Assembly (NCBI RefSeq): GCF_014647975.1
Contig: NZ_BMQF01000025.1
Coordinates: 1-64,000 of the forward strand
Length of the DNA stretch: 64,000 bases
Direction of reading: 5' to 3'
From: Streptomyces fumigatiscleroticus
Lineage (GTDB): Bacteria > Actinomycetota > Actinomycetes > Streptomycetales > Streptomycetaceae
The position numbers and the translations under genes were made by a program. How positions within the stretch are numbered: the stretch's first letter is position 1; each line of letters begins with the position of its first letter. The notes below the pieces were generated by a model. The model saw only the letters and a list, made by a program, of their open reading frames with translations, was not told the DNA's origin and did not search any database. Positions 33,493-44,457 of the stretch are shown piece by piece.

Positions 33493-34010
33493 TCAGACGG
33501 TGGGGTCCCGCGGGGGTGCGCTGCTGCCGCGGGGCAGCAGTACGGGGGTCGCCACCGGGCCGGACGACGGGTTGCGGCGGTGGACGACGTCGAACAGCCG
33601 GCGGGTCACGTCGGCGCCGAAGCCGAACACGTCATGCGTCATGGCGGACAGCGTCGGGTGCGTGAGCCGGCACAACTGGGAGTCGTCCCAGGCGATCAGG
33701 GACAGGTCCCGCGGTACGCTCAGGCCCATCTCGGCGGCCACCGACAGACCCGCGACCGCCATGATGTCGTTGTCGTAGACGATCGCCGTGGGCCGCTGCG
33801 GGGAGGCGAGCAGCGAGCGGGTGGCCCGGGCGCCCTGCTCGCCGGAGTAGTCGGTGGTGATGTTGCGGGCCGGCTCCAGCCCGAGTTCCGCCACGATCGC
33901 GTCGAGCGCGGCGGTACGGATCACGGTGTGGCCGAGCGCCGCGTGGCCGCCCACCCGCGCGATCCGCCGGTGCCCGAGGGCGGCGAGATAGCGCACCGCC
34001 TCGCGCACGG
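33493..34010 (-). pseudogene. LacI-family sensor-domain remnant
   Basis: From about 34010 the frame encodes the C-terminal two thirds of a LacI-type repressor: AVRYLAALGHRRIARVGGHA, YSGEQGARATRSLLASPQRPTAIVYDNDIMAVAGLSVAAEMGLSVPRDLSLIAWDDSQL and THDVFGFGADVTRRLFDVV. The DNA-binding N-terminus is missing. The fragment is joined in frame to the C-terminus of the beta-mannosidase remnant, so a deletion fused two genes. Without its HTH it cannot repress. Confidence 0.8.
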
Positions 34011-34810
34011 CGGCCTCGGCGTCGGGCCGGGACCAGCCGGTGACCCGCCAGGCGGTGCTCTCGCCGGGCAGCAGGGTCACACGCCCCTGGTCGGTGCGCG
34101 CCTCCGCCGCCAGCCGGTCGGCCTGGAGCAGCAGATCCCGTACGACGCCGGTGGCGGTGACCGTGACCCTCGCGCCGCCCTCGCCGTCCCCGGCCACACC
34201 GACCTCGTAGGAGGCGGCCGGGTAGGCGAACTCACGGTCCGCGCAGCCGAAGCGCACCGCCCGCGAGCCCGTCCCCGTCCGCCACCAGGAACTCCCGGCG
34301 CACGTCGCCGAAGGCGGTGAAGTCGAAGGGCTCGGGGTAGGAGTTGGGCCGCTCTCCCAGTGCCGCCCGGACCGCCTCCGCCTCGGCATGGGCGGAGGTG
34401 AAGGTGGTCTCCAGCGGCGCCGGACCGTCCGTCAGCGCTTCGATGACGTCGAAGCGGTAGGACCGGTGCATGTTGCGCGTACGGCCCAGCGGCCGGCCGG
34501 CCACCGAAACGGCGGCGACCGTGTCCAGCCCGTCGAAGACCAGCTCGGCACGGTCGAAGGCGGAATCCCGCCGGGGCAGTGCGGCCGCGTACGTCCAGTC
34601 GGCCCGGCCCACCCAGGCGACCTGGGTCTCGTTGCGGTCGAGGAACGGGTCGGCCAGCAGGCCCGCCGCCATCAGGTCGGTGTGGACGCAGCCGGGCACC
34701 TGGGCCGGGACGGTGGTCCCGAGCAGCCCCGGGGGCGCCTCCTCGGGGGTGTGGCGGTCGGTGTTCAGGCGCAGCGTCCAACCCTGGGAGAGCGGGGTGC
34801 GGACCTTCAT
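34011..34810 (-). pseudogene. Core-deleted beta-mannosidase (GH2)
   Basis: The ATG at 34810 begins a normal GH2 beta-mannosidase N-terminus (MKVRTPLSQGWTLRLN..., VPAQVPGCVHTDLMAAGLLADPFLDRNE, FDGLDTVAAVSVAGRPLGRTRNMHRSYRFDV). After PNSYPEPFDF (about 34320) it jumps to C-terminal sequence; the whole catalytic barrel is deleted. A frameshift at about 34262 then moves FGCADREFAYPAASYEVGV and ARTDQGRVTLLPGESTAWRVTGW into another frame, which runs on into the LacI fragment. The original enzyme would release mannose from mannooligosaccharides imported after GH26 digestion. Confidence 0.85.
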
Positions 34811-34872
34811 GCGGACTCCTTGTGAGACGTGGTGCACGTGGTGCGGGGCGCGGTGGGCGGGCAGGTCACCGG

Positions 34873-35048
34873 TCACTTGGTGGAACCGGCCGCGAAGCCG
34901 CTGTAGATGAAGCACTGGAGCGCCAGGAAGACGATCAGGGTCGGGACGATCACCAGGATCGTGCCGGCGCAGACGGTCTCCCAGTGGGCGCCGAAGGGCC
35001 CCTTGAACCGGAACAGGGCGGTGGAGATGGTGCCGAGCTCCGGATCGG
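34873..35048 (-). pseudogene. 3' end of a carbohydrate ABC permease (CUT1 type)
   Basis: The minus strand reads PELGTISTALFRFKGPFGAHWETVCAGTILVIVPTLIVFLALQ...FIYSGFAAGSTK and a stop at 34873, the conserved C-terminus of MalG/LacG-type sugar permeases. The rest of the gene is missing upstream of 35048. It shows that the lost operon included a sugar importer. Confidence 0.8.
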
Positions 35049-35206
35049 TGCTTCGCCGCCGTGTGTGCGGTGCGGTTCGGTTGGCGTGTCACCTCTCCAG
35101 TGCTTCACCGCCGGGCACAGACGTCCGGTGGCTCACCGGGTTCTCGCCGGTCACGACCGGAACAGCAGACGTTGAGGCAACGACGTGTGATGCGTCAACC
35201 TTCTCG

Positions 35207-35212
35207 TATGGT
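35207..35212 (+). promoter_or_regulatory. -10 box of a probable leaderless MarR transcript
   Basis: TATGGT lies 6 bases before the ATG at 35219, placing the transcription start at or next to the start codon. There is no ribosome site. A GTTGA...TCAAC inverted repeat just upstream (35171-35199) could be a self-operator. Confidence 0.4.
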
Positions 35213-35218
35213 GGACTC

Positions 35219-35683
35219 ATGAGCGCAGAACCCCGCTGGCTGACGACGACCGAGGAACAGGCGTGGCGCGGACTGCTGCGCATGCACGACCTGCTGGTCA
35301 GCCGGACGGGCCGGTCCCTCCAGAACGAGTTCGGGCTGTCCGCCACCGACTACACGGTCCTCGCCGAGCTGACACGTGCTCCGGACGGGAACCTGCGCAT
35401 CTCCGAACTGGCGCAAGTGCTGGGGTGGGAGAAGAGCCGGGTGTCGCACCACCTCACACGCATGGCCAAGCGTGGCCTGATCACGCGCGAGGAGTGCGCC
35501 GACGACAGACGGGGGGCCTTCGTGGTGGTCACTCCGGAGGGCCGAGCCGCCATCACGGCCGCTGCCCCCCATCATGTGACGGACGTCCGGCAGTACTTCC
35601 TGGACCATCTCACCCCTGGCCAGATCACCTTGCTGGCCGAGATCGCCGACGTGGTCATCAAGAAGAACAGCGCCGAGGCCTGA
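35219..35683 (+). CDS. MarR-family transcriptional regulator
   Basis: The 154-residue winged-helix protein has LSATDYTVLAELTRAPDGNLRISELAQVLGWEKSRVSHHLTRMAKRGLITREECADDRRGAFVVVTPEG, the complete MarR DNA-binding core and wing. It is expected to act as a dimeric ligand- or redox-responsive repressor of itself and neighbours. The DUF4440 and PPOX genes follow on the same strand. Confidence 0.9.
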   Translation: MSAEPRWLTTTEEQAWRGLLRMHDLLVSRTGRSLQNEFGLSATDYTVLAELTRAPDGNLRISELAQVLGWEKSRVSHHLTRMAKRGLITREECADDRRGAFVVVTPEGRAAITAAAPHHVTDVRQYFLDHLTPGQITLLAEIADVVIKKNSAEA

Positions 35684-35691
35684 CCGCTCGC

Positions 35692-36057
35692 ATGTCCGAT
35701 GAGACCGAACGTGCCGTGCAAGCGGCTGTCGAGGCAGAGATGCGGCTGCTCGATCCCGAGGTGCGTGCTTCCTCAGCCCTGGTGTCGTCGCTGCTGGATC
35801 CGGAGTTCACCGAGTTCGGTGCGTCGGGGCGCCGCTGGGACGCGGAGTCGATCCTGTCGGTCACGAGCGCCGGGACGGTGTCGTCGCAGTCTCCGGTGAA
35901 GGTCAGTGAGATGTCCGGGGCCGTTCTTGCTCCCGGCATCGTTCATCTGACGTATCTCGCCGACCACCAGGGGCGTCGGGCCTGGCGGAGCTCCCTGTGG
36001 CGGATGACGGAGACGGGCTGGCGCCTGTACTTCCACCAGGCGACTTCGACCAGCTGA
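35692..36057 (+). CDS. DUF4440/NTF2-like protein
   Basis: The 121-residue cone-shaped alpha+beta protein has EMRLLDPEVRASSALVSSLLDPEFTEFGASGRRWDAESILS at the N-terminus and LTYLADHQGRRAWRSSLWRMTETGWRLYFHQAT at the C-terminus, as in DUF4440 proteins. It starts 8 bases after the MarR stop and is probably co-transcribed. Possible ligand-binding or isomerase role; not known. Confidence 0.8.
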   Translation: MSDETERAVQAAVEAEMRLLDPEVRASSALVSSLLDPEFTEFGASGRRWDAESILSVTSAGTVSSQSPVKVSEMSGAVLAPGIVHLTYLADHQGRRAWRSSLWRMTETGWRLYFHQATSTS

Positions 36058-36192
36058 ACGGGGGAGAGGGGGGAACCGCCGGCCCGGCGGGCCATCCTCC
36101 CCGACGCCATGACCGGCGCTTCGTTGACGTGGGTCAGCCGTCGCAGTAGAAGCGGGAGTGGATGCCATGGGGCGCAGGGAAGGAGATCCGCC

Positions 36193-36750
36193 ATGCCGGC
36201 GCAGGGACCTGCCGAACAGCCCACGGCACAGCTCGATGCCCGCTACAGTTCCGCGCTCAATCCCCGCCCGGGTGCCGAAGGTGTCACCGCCACCGAGTGG
36301 GCCGAGGCTCAACGGCAGTTGAAGGCGGCGGAGATCTTCTGGGTGTCCACGGTGCGGCCCGACGGGCGGCTGCACGTCACGCCCGTGATCGCCGTCTGGC
36401 ACGACGGGGTGCTGTACTTCTCCACCGGGCCGGGGGAGCAGAAGGCGAAGAATCTCGCTCATGATGCGCACTGCGCGCTGACCACCGGAGGGAACTCGCT
36501 CACCGAAGGGCTCGACCTCGTGGTCGAGGGCAAGGCGGAGCCGGTCGCCGATCCGGCGGTGCTCGAGGAAGTGATCGCGGCCTACGAGTCCAAGTACGGC
36601 GCGCACGTCACCTCGCCCGAGGGCACCTTCCACGGGCTGGGGGACGCCTTTCGCAAGGGGGATGCGGTGGTGTTCGCGGTGGCCCGGGGCACGGCGTACG
36701 GCTTCGGCCGGGACAACGGGGTCTTCACCCACACGCGATGGGAGTCGTGA
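36193..36750 (+). CDS. PPOX-class (F420-type) protein
   Basis: The 185-residue split-barrel protein has AEIFWVSTVRPDGRLHVTPVIAVWHDGVLYFSTGPGEQKAKNLAHDAHCALTTGGN, matching F420-binding PPOX-like proteins, followed by DLVVEGKAEPVADPAVLEEVIAAYESKYG. ATG with an AAGGAG site. It may reduce or oxidise a small molecule with F420H2 or a flavin. It is separate from the other PPOX gene at 27782 and not a close copy. Confidence 0.87.
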   Translation: MPAQGPAEQPTAQLDARYSSALNPRPGAEGVTATEWAEAQRQLKAAEIFWVSTVRPDGRLHVTPVIAVWHDGVLYFSTGPGEQKAKNLAHDAHCALTTGGNSLTEGLDLVVEGKAEPVADPAVLEEVIAAYESKYGAHVTSPEGTFHGLGDAFRKGDAVVFAVARGTAYGFGRDNGVFTHTRWES

Positions 36751-36802
36751 GCGACGGAGCACCCCGCGTCTGCCCGCGGACCGGGACGGCCCCCAGCGGA
36801 CG

Positions 36803-36835
36803 GCCGTCGCCGGTGACGGGGATGCCGGCGACGGC
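36803..36835. terminator. Strong hairpin between PPOX and ketosynthase genes
   Basis: GCCGTCGCCGG (36803-36813) and its complement CCGGCGACGGC (36825-36835) form a perfect 11-base stem with an 11-base loop between convergent genes. It suits termination from both sides. Confidence 0.6.
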
Positions 36836-36909
36836 ATCGACGGAAACCGCGCATCCGATGAGCCGCGGTGCCGCAGCGCCTCCGTGATGCCCTCGTCGCG
36901 GCCCGGTGG

Positions 36910-38127
36910 TCAGGGTTTGCGGAAGACGACGGCCGCGTTGTGCCCACCGAAGCCGACGGAGTTCGACAGTACGGCGGACAGGGCCGCGGGGCGGGGCCTG
37001 CCCGCGACGATGTCGAGGTCGATGTCGGGGTCGAGGCGGTCGAGGTTGGCGGTGGGCGGGATGACGCTGTGGTGGAGGGAGAGCACGCTGCACGCGGCCT
37101 CGATCGCGCCGCCGCCACCGATGGCGTGGCCGAACACTCCTTTGTTGGCGGTCACCGGCGGTGGTGCGCCGAAGACGCGGCGCAGCGCGCGGGCCTCGGC
37201 CAGGTCGTTGAGCGTGGTGGAGGTGCCGTGGGCGTTGACGTGGTCGATGTCGCCGGCGGACAGTCCGGCGTCGGCCAGTGCCGCCCGCATGGCGTGGACG
37301 GCGCCCGCTCCGTCCGGGTGGGGGGCGACGAAGTGGTGGGCGTCGCCGGCCAGGCCCTGGCCGGCGAGCTCGGCGTAGACACGGGCGCTGCGGGCCCGGG
37401 CGTGCTCGGCGCGTTCCACGACCAGGACCCCGGATCCCTCCGCCAGGACGAAGCCGTCGCGGTCGGCGTCGAAGGGGCGTGAGGCCTCGGCCGGGGTGTC
37501 GCAGCGGGTGGAGAGGGCGCCCATGCGCCAGAAGGCGACGGACCCCCAATGGCAGCGCGCGGAGTCGGTGCCGCCCGCGACGACGATGTCGCAGCTGCCG
37601 GCGTCGAGCAGCATCTTGGCCGCGCTCAGGGCGGCCGTTCCGGAGGAGCAGACCGTGCTGGTGCACATGGTGGGGCCCTTGGCGCCCAGGTCGAGGCTGA
37701 CTTCTCCGGCCGCCATGCCGGGCTGGCTGCGGGCGACCAGGCTGGGGGTGACCGCTCCGTGGCGGCCTTCGGCCAGCTTGGCGTACTCGCCCATGTGCTC
37801 CATGGCGCTGCCGCCGACGCCGATGACCACGCCGACTCTGGTGCCGTCCCACTCGGCGGGGTAGAGGCCCGCGTCCGCGACGGCCTCACGCGCCGCGACC
37901 ACCGCGAACTGGATGAAGCGGTCGGTGCGCCAGCGCAGTCCCCGGCCCAGTGAGGAGTCCAGCTGCTGCTGCGGCACACGGCAGGAGAAGTCGACGGGCA
38001 GGCCGGCCAGCTCGGGGTCCGTGGCCGCGGTCGGTACTCCGCTGAGCAGACGCTCCCAGGATTCCTTGGTGCCGATGCCGGCCGGGGTGACCAGGCCGAT
38101 GCCGGTGACCGCTACAGCGGCGCTCAT
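36910..38127 (-). CDS. Beta-ketoacyl-ACP synthase (KAS II-type)
   Basis: The 405-residue thiolase-fold condensing enzyme has a complete Cys-His-His triad: Cys160 in CTSTVCSSGTAAL, His300 in NAHGTST and His334 in VFGHAIGGGGAIE. It should extend an acyl chain on the adjacent acyl carrier protein by decarboxylative condensation with a malonyl unit. There is no partner chain-length factor, so it is not a type II aromatic minimal PKS. The ATG overlaps the ACP stop (ATGA), making a coupled KS/ACP pair. Confidence 0.92.
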   Translation of the reverse strand: MSAAVAVTGIGLVTPAGIGTKESWERLLSGVPTAATDPELAGLPVDFSCRVPQQQLDSSLGRGLRWRTDRFIQFAVVAAREAVADAGLYPAEWDGTRVGVVIGVGGSAMEHMGEYAKLAEGRHGAVTPSLVARSQPGMAAGEVSLDLGAKGPTMCTSTVCSSGTAALSAAKMLLDAGSCDIVVAGGTDSARCHWGSVAFWRMGALSTRCDTPAEASRPFDADRDGFVLAEGSGVLVVERAEHARARSARVYAELAGQGLAGDAHHFVAPHPDGAGAVHAMRAALADAGLSAGDIDHVNAHGTSTTLNDLAEARALRRVFGAPPPVTANKGVFGHAIGGGGAIEAACSVLSLHHSVIPPTANLDRLDPDIDLDIVAGRPRPAALSAVLSNSVGFGGHNAAVVFRKP

Positions 38128-38483
38128 CGCACCGCGTCCGTCGAGCCGGCGAGGGGCGGTGGCGTGCCGTCGTGTTCGGTGGGCGGCTGTCCGGCGGGGG
38201 CCGGTGCGGCGGAGCCGTCGCGGTGTTCGGCGAGGATCCGGGCGATGATCCGTGCGGTCTCGGCCAGGGTGGTCTGGGGCCGGATGCCGGGGATGTCCTC
38301 CGGCATGCGCACACCTTCCTCGTCCTCGATGACCACCAGGAGCTCCATCATCGCCAGGGAGTCCAGTTCCAGATCCTCGAAGGTCGCTTCGGGCAGGATC
38401 CTTTCCTCTTCGACCTCGAAGTGGTCGCGGAGCAAGGCTGTGAGGCGGTCTTCGAGCGACTGCGACTGCGACTGGATCGTCAC
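38124..38483 (-). CDS. Acyl carrier protein
   Basis: The 119-residue protein has an ACP core around residues 8-90 with the phosphopantetheine attachment Ser42 in DLELDSLAMMELL. A Pro/Ala/Thr-rich tail of about 30 residues follows. The GTG at 38483 has an AAGGAG site. It lies between the reductase (stop 48 bases upstream) and the ketosynthase (overlapping start) and should carry the growing acyl chain of this cassette. Confidence 0.9.
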   Translation of the reverse strand: MTIQSQSQSLEDRLTALLRDHFEVEEERILPEATFEDLELDSLAMMELLVVIEDEEGVRMPEDIPGIRPQTTLAETARIIARILAEHRDGSAAPAPAGQPPTEHDGTPPPLAGSTDAVR

Positions 38484-38531
38484 GGGTTTCTCCTTCGCTG
38501 TGAGGCACACCCCGCGCGGGGTGCGGCGTCG

Positions 38532-39680
38532 TCAGACATGTGTGGGTGTCTGTGTGTTGCGGCGCGGGGGGCTGCTCAATGCGGCTGCGAGGTAGGCCGC
38601 ATCCAGTGCGGGGGGTGGGGTGACGCCGTCCCGGTCCTCGGCCCGGTCCAGCGTGGTGCGCTCGTAGCGGCGGCGGTGGTGGCTGTACCGGTCGGCGCCG
38701 GGCAGCAGCGATGCCAGGTAGGCGTCCAGGCAGGTGGGGTCGGAGAGCCGCGGGACGATCTCCGTGCGCACCCAGGGGGCGTGCGCGCTCATGGCGTTCA
38801 GCCACGCGGTGATGGGCGTGTCGGCCGGGTGCACGACGTGCCGCGTCGTCGTCCCGGGACCACTGTCGCCCTGGGCCAGCCGCAGCATGGAGGTGGCGGC
38901 GTACTCCACGGAGGTGAGATTGATCAGGCCGTCGGGGCGGCCCGGCAGACGGACCAGCAGACGGCCCCGCTCGTCCGGCACGACACCGAAGCGCTCCGCG
39001 ATGTAGTCGGGTCCGCGGGCGGCCAGCCGGTTCAGTCGCATCCGCAGCGCGGCATGCGGATGACGCGGTCCGCGCGGGGTCGGTGGCCGGTCGCTCAGCA
39101 GCATGCTGGGGCGCAGCACCAGGGCCCGGCGGCCGTCGACGGCCCAGGCGCGGACCAGGCGCTCGGCGTGGAACTTCGACTCCTCGTACGGCGTCAGGAA
39201 ACCGTGCGAGGAGTCCAGGGCGTCCTCGCGGATCAGCCCGTCGCTGCGGCCGCCGGCGACGAAGGCCGTACTGATGTGCACGAAGCGCGGCCGGCGGCGG
39301 CCGGCGGCCGCCAGTTCCAGCATTTCGCCGGTGCCCTTCACATTGACCCGGCTGACCACGTCGAGGGGCGTTTCCAGATCGGTGACCGCGGCGCTGTGCC
39401 AGACCTCGTCGGTCTGGTCGGCGAGTTCCTGGAAGGCGTCGTGCCCGAGTCCCAGGCGCCGCCGGTGCAGATCCGCCGGCACCACGCGCAGCCGACCGGA
39501 CTCCAGATGGCCGGCCGCTTCCGGTACGTCGACGAAGTGCAGGGCCCTGACGAGACGGCGTGTGGCCGGCTGGGCGTCACCCCGGACCAGGGCGACGACG
39601 GCGTCTCCGGCGGACAGCATGGAAGCCAGCAGATGGCAGCCCAGGAAGCCGGTCGCTCCCGAAAGCGCGATCGTTCGCAC
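38532..39680 (-). CDS. Thioester-reductase-like extended SDR (NAD_binding_4)
   Basis: The 382-residue protein has the nucleotide motif GATGFLG (8-14), VWHSAAVTDLETP, VNVKGTGEMLELA, FVHISTAFVAGG (Ser137) and YEESK (Tyr165, Lys169). This is the pattern of stand-alone thioester reductases and fatty acyl reductases (NAD_binding_4). A long C-terminal region (from about 215) carries GLINLTSVEYAATSMLRLA. With the neighbouring ACP and ketosynthase it could release an acyl thioester as aldehyde or alcohol (inference). Confidence 0.82.
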   Translation of the reverse strand: MRTIALSGATGFLGCHLLASMLSAGDAVVALVRGDAQPATRRLVRALHFVDVPEAAGHLESGRLRVVPADLHRRRLGLGHDAFQELADQTDEVWHSAAVTDLETPLDVVSRVNVKGTGEMLELAAAGRRRPRFVHISTAFVAGGRSDGLIREDALDSSHGFLTPYEESKFHAERLVRAWAVDGRRALVLRPSMLLSDRPPTPRGPRHPHAALRMRLNRLAARGPDYIAERFGVVPDERGRLLVRLPGRPDGLINLTSVEYAATSMLRLAQGDSGPGTTTRHVVHPADTPITAWLNAMSAHAPWVRTEIVPRLSDPTCLDAYLASLLPGADRYSHHRRRYERTTLDRAEDRDGVTPPPALDAAYLAAALSSPPRRNTQTPTHV

Positions 39681-39834
39681 GTATCAACCCCTCCCTGTAC
39701 AGGCCGGTCTCCAGCGAGTCGGTGCCACAGCGGCACGGTGGCGACCTCCCCACGCGGACGGCCCGCAGTGGGCAGACCGCATTCGTCAACTTGAGCACCT
39801 GTACTTCACCGAGGCCAGTGACACGCAGGGGGCG

Positions 39835-42099
39835 TCACCTGGATGCCCGCGATTCCCCCTCCGTGGCCAGGGACGGCCCGGACCGCGCCCCGCACGCTTC
39901 CCGCTCACCGTGGCCGCCGGCGTGCGCGGTCCGTGACGGGGCGGGCAGCAGCCAGGCGGGAGCCCACCAGTTGGCGCGGCCGAACAGCGCCATCAGCGCC
40001 GGCACGAGCAGCCCCCGTACCAGCGTGGCGTCCACCAGCGCCGCCAGCGCCAGGCCGACACCGATCAGCTTCAGGAAGACCAGTTCCGAGGCGGCCAGCG
40101 CGCACATCACCACCGTCAGGATCACCGCGGCCCACGTGAACAGGGAAGCTGTGCGGTCCACCCCACGCACCACGGCCCGCAGGGACTCACCGGTGCGGTG
40201 ATGCTCCTCCACGATGCGGGACAGCAGGATGACCTCGTAGTCCATCGACACGCCGAACGCGATGCAGAAGACCAGAACGGGCAGCAGCACATCCGTGGTC
40301 CCGGTGACGGTGAAGTCGCCCACCAGGCGGCGCAAGTGCCCCTCCTGGAAGACGAAGACGATCGCACCGAACATCGCACAGAGGCTGAGGGCGTTCAGAG
40401 CCAGCGCCTTCAACGCCAGCACCGGCCGCCGGGTCAGCGCGAGCACCAGGCAGAACAGCGCGCCCGCGGACAGCCCCAGCGCCCAGGGTGCCCGCGCGGC
40501 CATCGCGCCCTGCACATCGGCCAGCCGCGCGTCGACGCCGCCCACCAGCACCGGCGCCGGGGACGGCACCGCCCGGATCCGGCGCACCACCTCCACTCCG
40601 GCCGGCCGACCGCGCCCTCCTGTCCCGTCCACGACCAGATACGTCCCCCGGGCGGAGACCAGCCGGGCCGCAGCGGGCCCGGCGGAAGCCCTGCGCAGGC
40701 CGTCACGGTAGACACCCGTGGCGGCCTGCACCCGACGCACTCCGGCCACGGCGGAGACGCGCCGGGCATAGCCGTCCAGCGCCTGGTCACGCCCGGATCC
40801 GGGGCGAAGGCCGGGCAGCACCACGCTGATCGCCGCGCCGTCGGCGGCGACCGGGTAGCCGTGCAGGAAGGCCTCCGTCGCCCGGGCGGCGGGCGCGTCG
40901 GCCGGCAGCACCCGGTGGTCGGACAGCGCGAACCGTACGTCCGTGAACGGTGCCGCCAGCACGGACAACAGCGCCACAGCGGGCAGCGCGACCCACAGCG
41001 GACGCCGTGTCGTCACCGCGGCGACCCGGCCCCACCAGCCCACTTCCTCCCTGCCGGGACCGGCCTTGCCGCGGCGGAAGGGAGCCAGCACGTCCAAGCG
41101 GTCCAGCCGGTCCCCCAGCAGGATGAGCAGCGCGGGCAGCAGAACGAGGCTGCCGGCCAGCGCCGTCACCGTCACCGCGAGACCGCCCATGGCCACCGAC
41201 CGCAGCAGCGGATGCGGGAAGACCAGCAGCGCTGCCATGGCCAGCGCCACCGTGGCCGCCGAGAACGCCACCGCCCGCCCCGACGTGCGCAACGTCCTCG
41301 ACACGGCCACGTCCGGCGCGGCCTGACGGTCCCGCTCCTCGCGGTAGCGGCTGATCAGGAACAGGCTGTAGTCCAGCGTCAGGCCGAAGGCGAGAGCGGC
41401 GCTGATGTTCACCGCGTACACCGACACCTCACTCACCTGGGTGAGGACCCGCAGCACGGCCCTGGTGCCCAGCACCGAGAAGACCCCCGCGACGATCGGC
41501 AGTGTGGCCGCCACCGCGGAGCGGAACACCAGCAGCAGCAGACACGCCGTCACCGGCAGGGCCAGCAGCTCACCGCGCTCGGCGTCCCGTCCGGCCTGCG
41601 CCGCCACCGCGTCCCGCACCACCGCGTCACCGGCGGCCGAGACCATCAGCGGTCCCTCACGGCCCGTCAGGCGAGCGGTGACCGCACCCGCCTCGCCCAT
41701 GTCGTCACGTACCTCACGGCGCAGCCATCCCAGGACCACGACACCGCGGCCGTCGTGCGAGCGCAGCGACGGCCGGGGCACGGGCCAGTACGACACCACC
41801 CGGCCCACCGACGGATCGACGTGCAGACGCCGTGCCAGACGGGTGCCCGCGGCGACGACGTCCGGGCGGTCCAGCGCCGTGCGGGTACGGGCGAGCAGCA
41901 CGATGTCGGGGCGGCCGGCCCGGAACTGCCCGGCCAGCACCTCCGCCGCCTGCGCCGACTCGGCCCCCACGGGTACGGAGCCCTCCGTGAGGTCACGGTC
42001 GTCCAGGCCGCTTCCCCACCACCCGGCCACCAGCACCGTCACCGCCACCATGACGACCACCGACCAGTGCCGGCCCGTACGCTTCCGCAACAACCCCAT
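39835..42099 (-). CDS. MMPL/RND-family lipid transporter
   Basis: From the ATG at 42099 the protein has 754 residues; a GTG at 42183 would add 28. It shows two copies of the RND half: a first helix, a large outer domain (LTEGSVPVGAESAQAAEVLAGQF...), then five-helix blocks with FGLTLDYSLFLISRYREER and FGVSMDYEVILLSRIVEEH, the paired D-Y motifs of MMPL proton relays. MMPL proteins export lipids or acylated metabolites. It heads the run of reductase, ACP and ketosynthase genes, so it is the likely exporter of their product. Confidence 0.9.
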   Translation of the reverse strand: MGLLRKRTGRHWSVVVMVAVTVLVAGWWGSGLDDRDLTEGSVPVGAESAQAAEVLAGQFRAGRPDIVLLARTRTALDRPDVVAAGTRLARRLHVDPSVGRVVSYWPVPRPSLRSHDGRGVVVLGWLRREVRDDMGEAGAVTARLTGREGPLMVSAAGDAVVRDAVAAQAGRDAERGELLALPVTACLLLLVFRSAVAATLPIVAGVFSVLGTRAVLRVLTQVSEVSVYAVNISAALAFGLTLDYSLFLISRYREERDRQAAPDVAVSRTLRTSGRAVAFSAATVALAMAALLVFPHPLLRSVAMGGLAVTVTALAGSLVLLPALLILLGDRLDRLDVLAPFRRGKAGPGREEVGWWGRVAAVTTRRPLWVALPAVALLSVLAAPFTDVRFALSDHRVLPADAPAARATEAFLHGYPVAADGAAISVVLPGLRPGSGRDQALDGYARRVSAVAGVRRVQAATGVYRDGLRRASAGPAAARLVSARGTYLVVDGTGGRGRPAGVEVVRRIRAVPSPAPVLVGGVDARLADVQGAMAARAPWALGLSAGALFCLVLALTRRPVLALKALALNALSLCAMFGAIVFVFQEGHLRRLVGDFTVTGTTDVLLPVLVFCIAFGVSMDYEVILLSRIVEEHHRTGESLRAVVRGVDRTASLFTWAAVILTVVMCALAASELVFLKLIGVGLALAALVDATLVRGLLVPALMALFGRANWWAPAWLLPAPSRTAHAGGHGEREACGARSGPSLATEGESRASR

Positions 42100-42240
42100 G
42101 GGTCCCCATACGAAGAAGGTGTTCGACGCCCTCTTCTTCGGTCGTCCACGCCCCCGGCGTGAGCCGTCGTCGGGAAACCGCACACCGAGAACGCCCCCGG
42201 TGGAGTGATGACACGGGCCGGCTCCTCGCGCGCTCGTGCC

Positions 42241-44307
<2,067 letters not shown>

Positions 44308-44457
44308 GGACCCTTCTCTCCCTTTCTGGTGCCCCTCGGGGGCCGGACGCGGGCCGGACGATGGGCGTCCGTCCACTATGGGAGACGTGGGCGCACCAGT
44401 GCGACAACAGAAATCGCGCGGGTCATGTCGGCGCCTCCCGCGGGTAGTCGGGTGGAC

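Noticed and set aside
36910-38483. Type II aromatic polyketide minimal PKS
   Set aside because: Only one ketosynthase and an ACP are present. There is no chain-length factor, cyclase or ketoreductase, so the aromatic PKS label is not supported.
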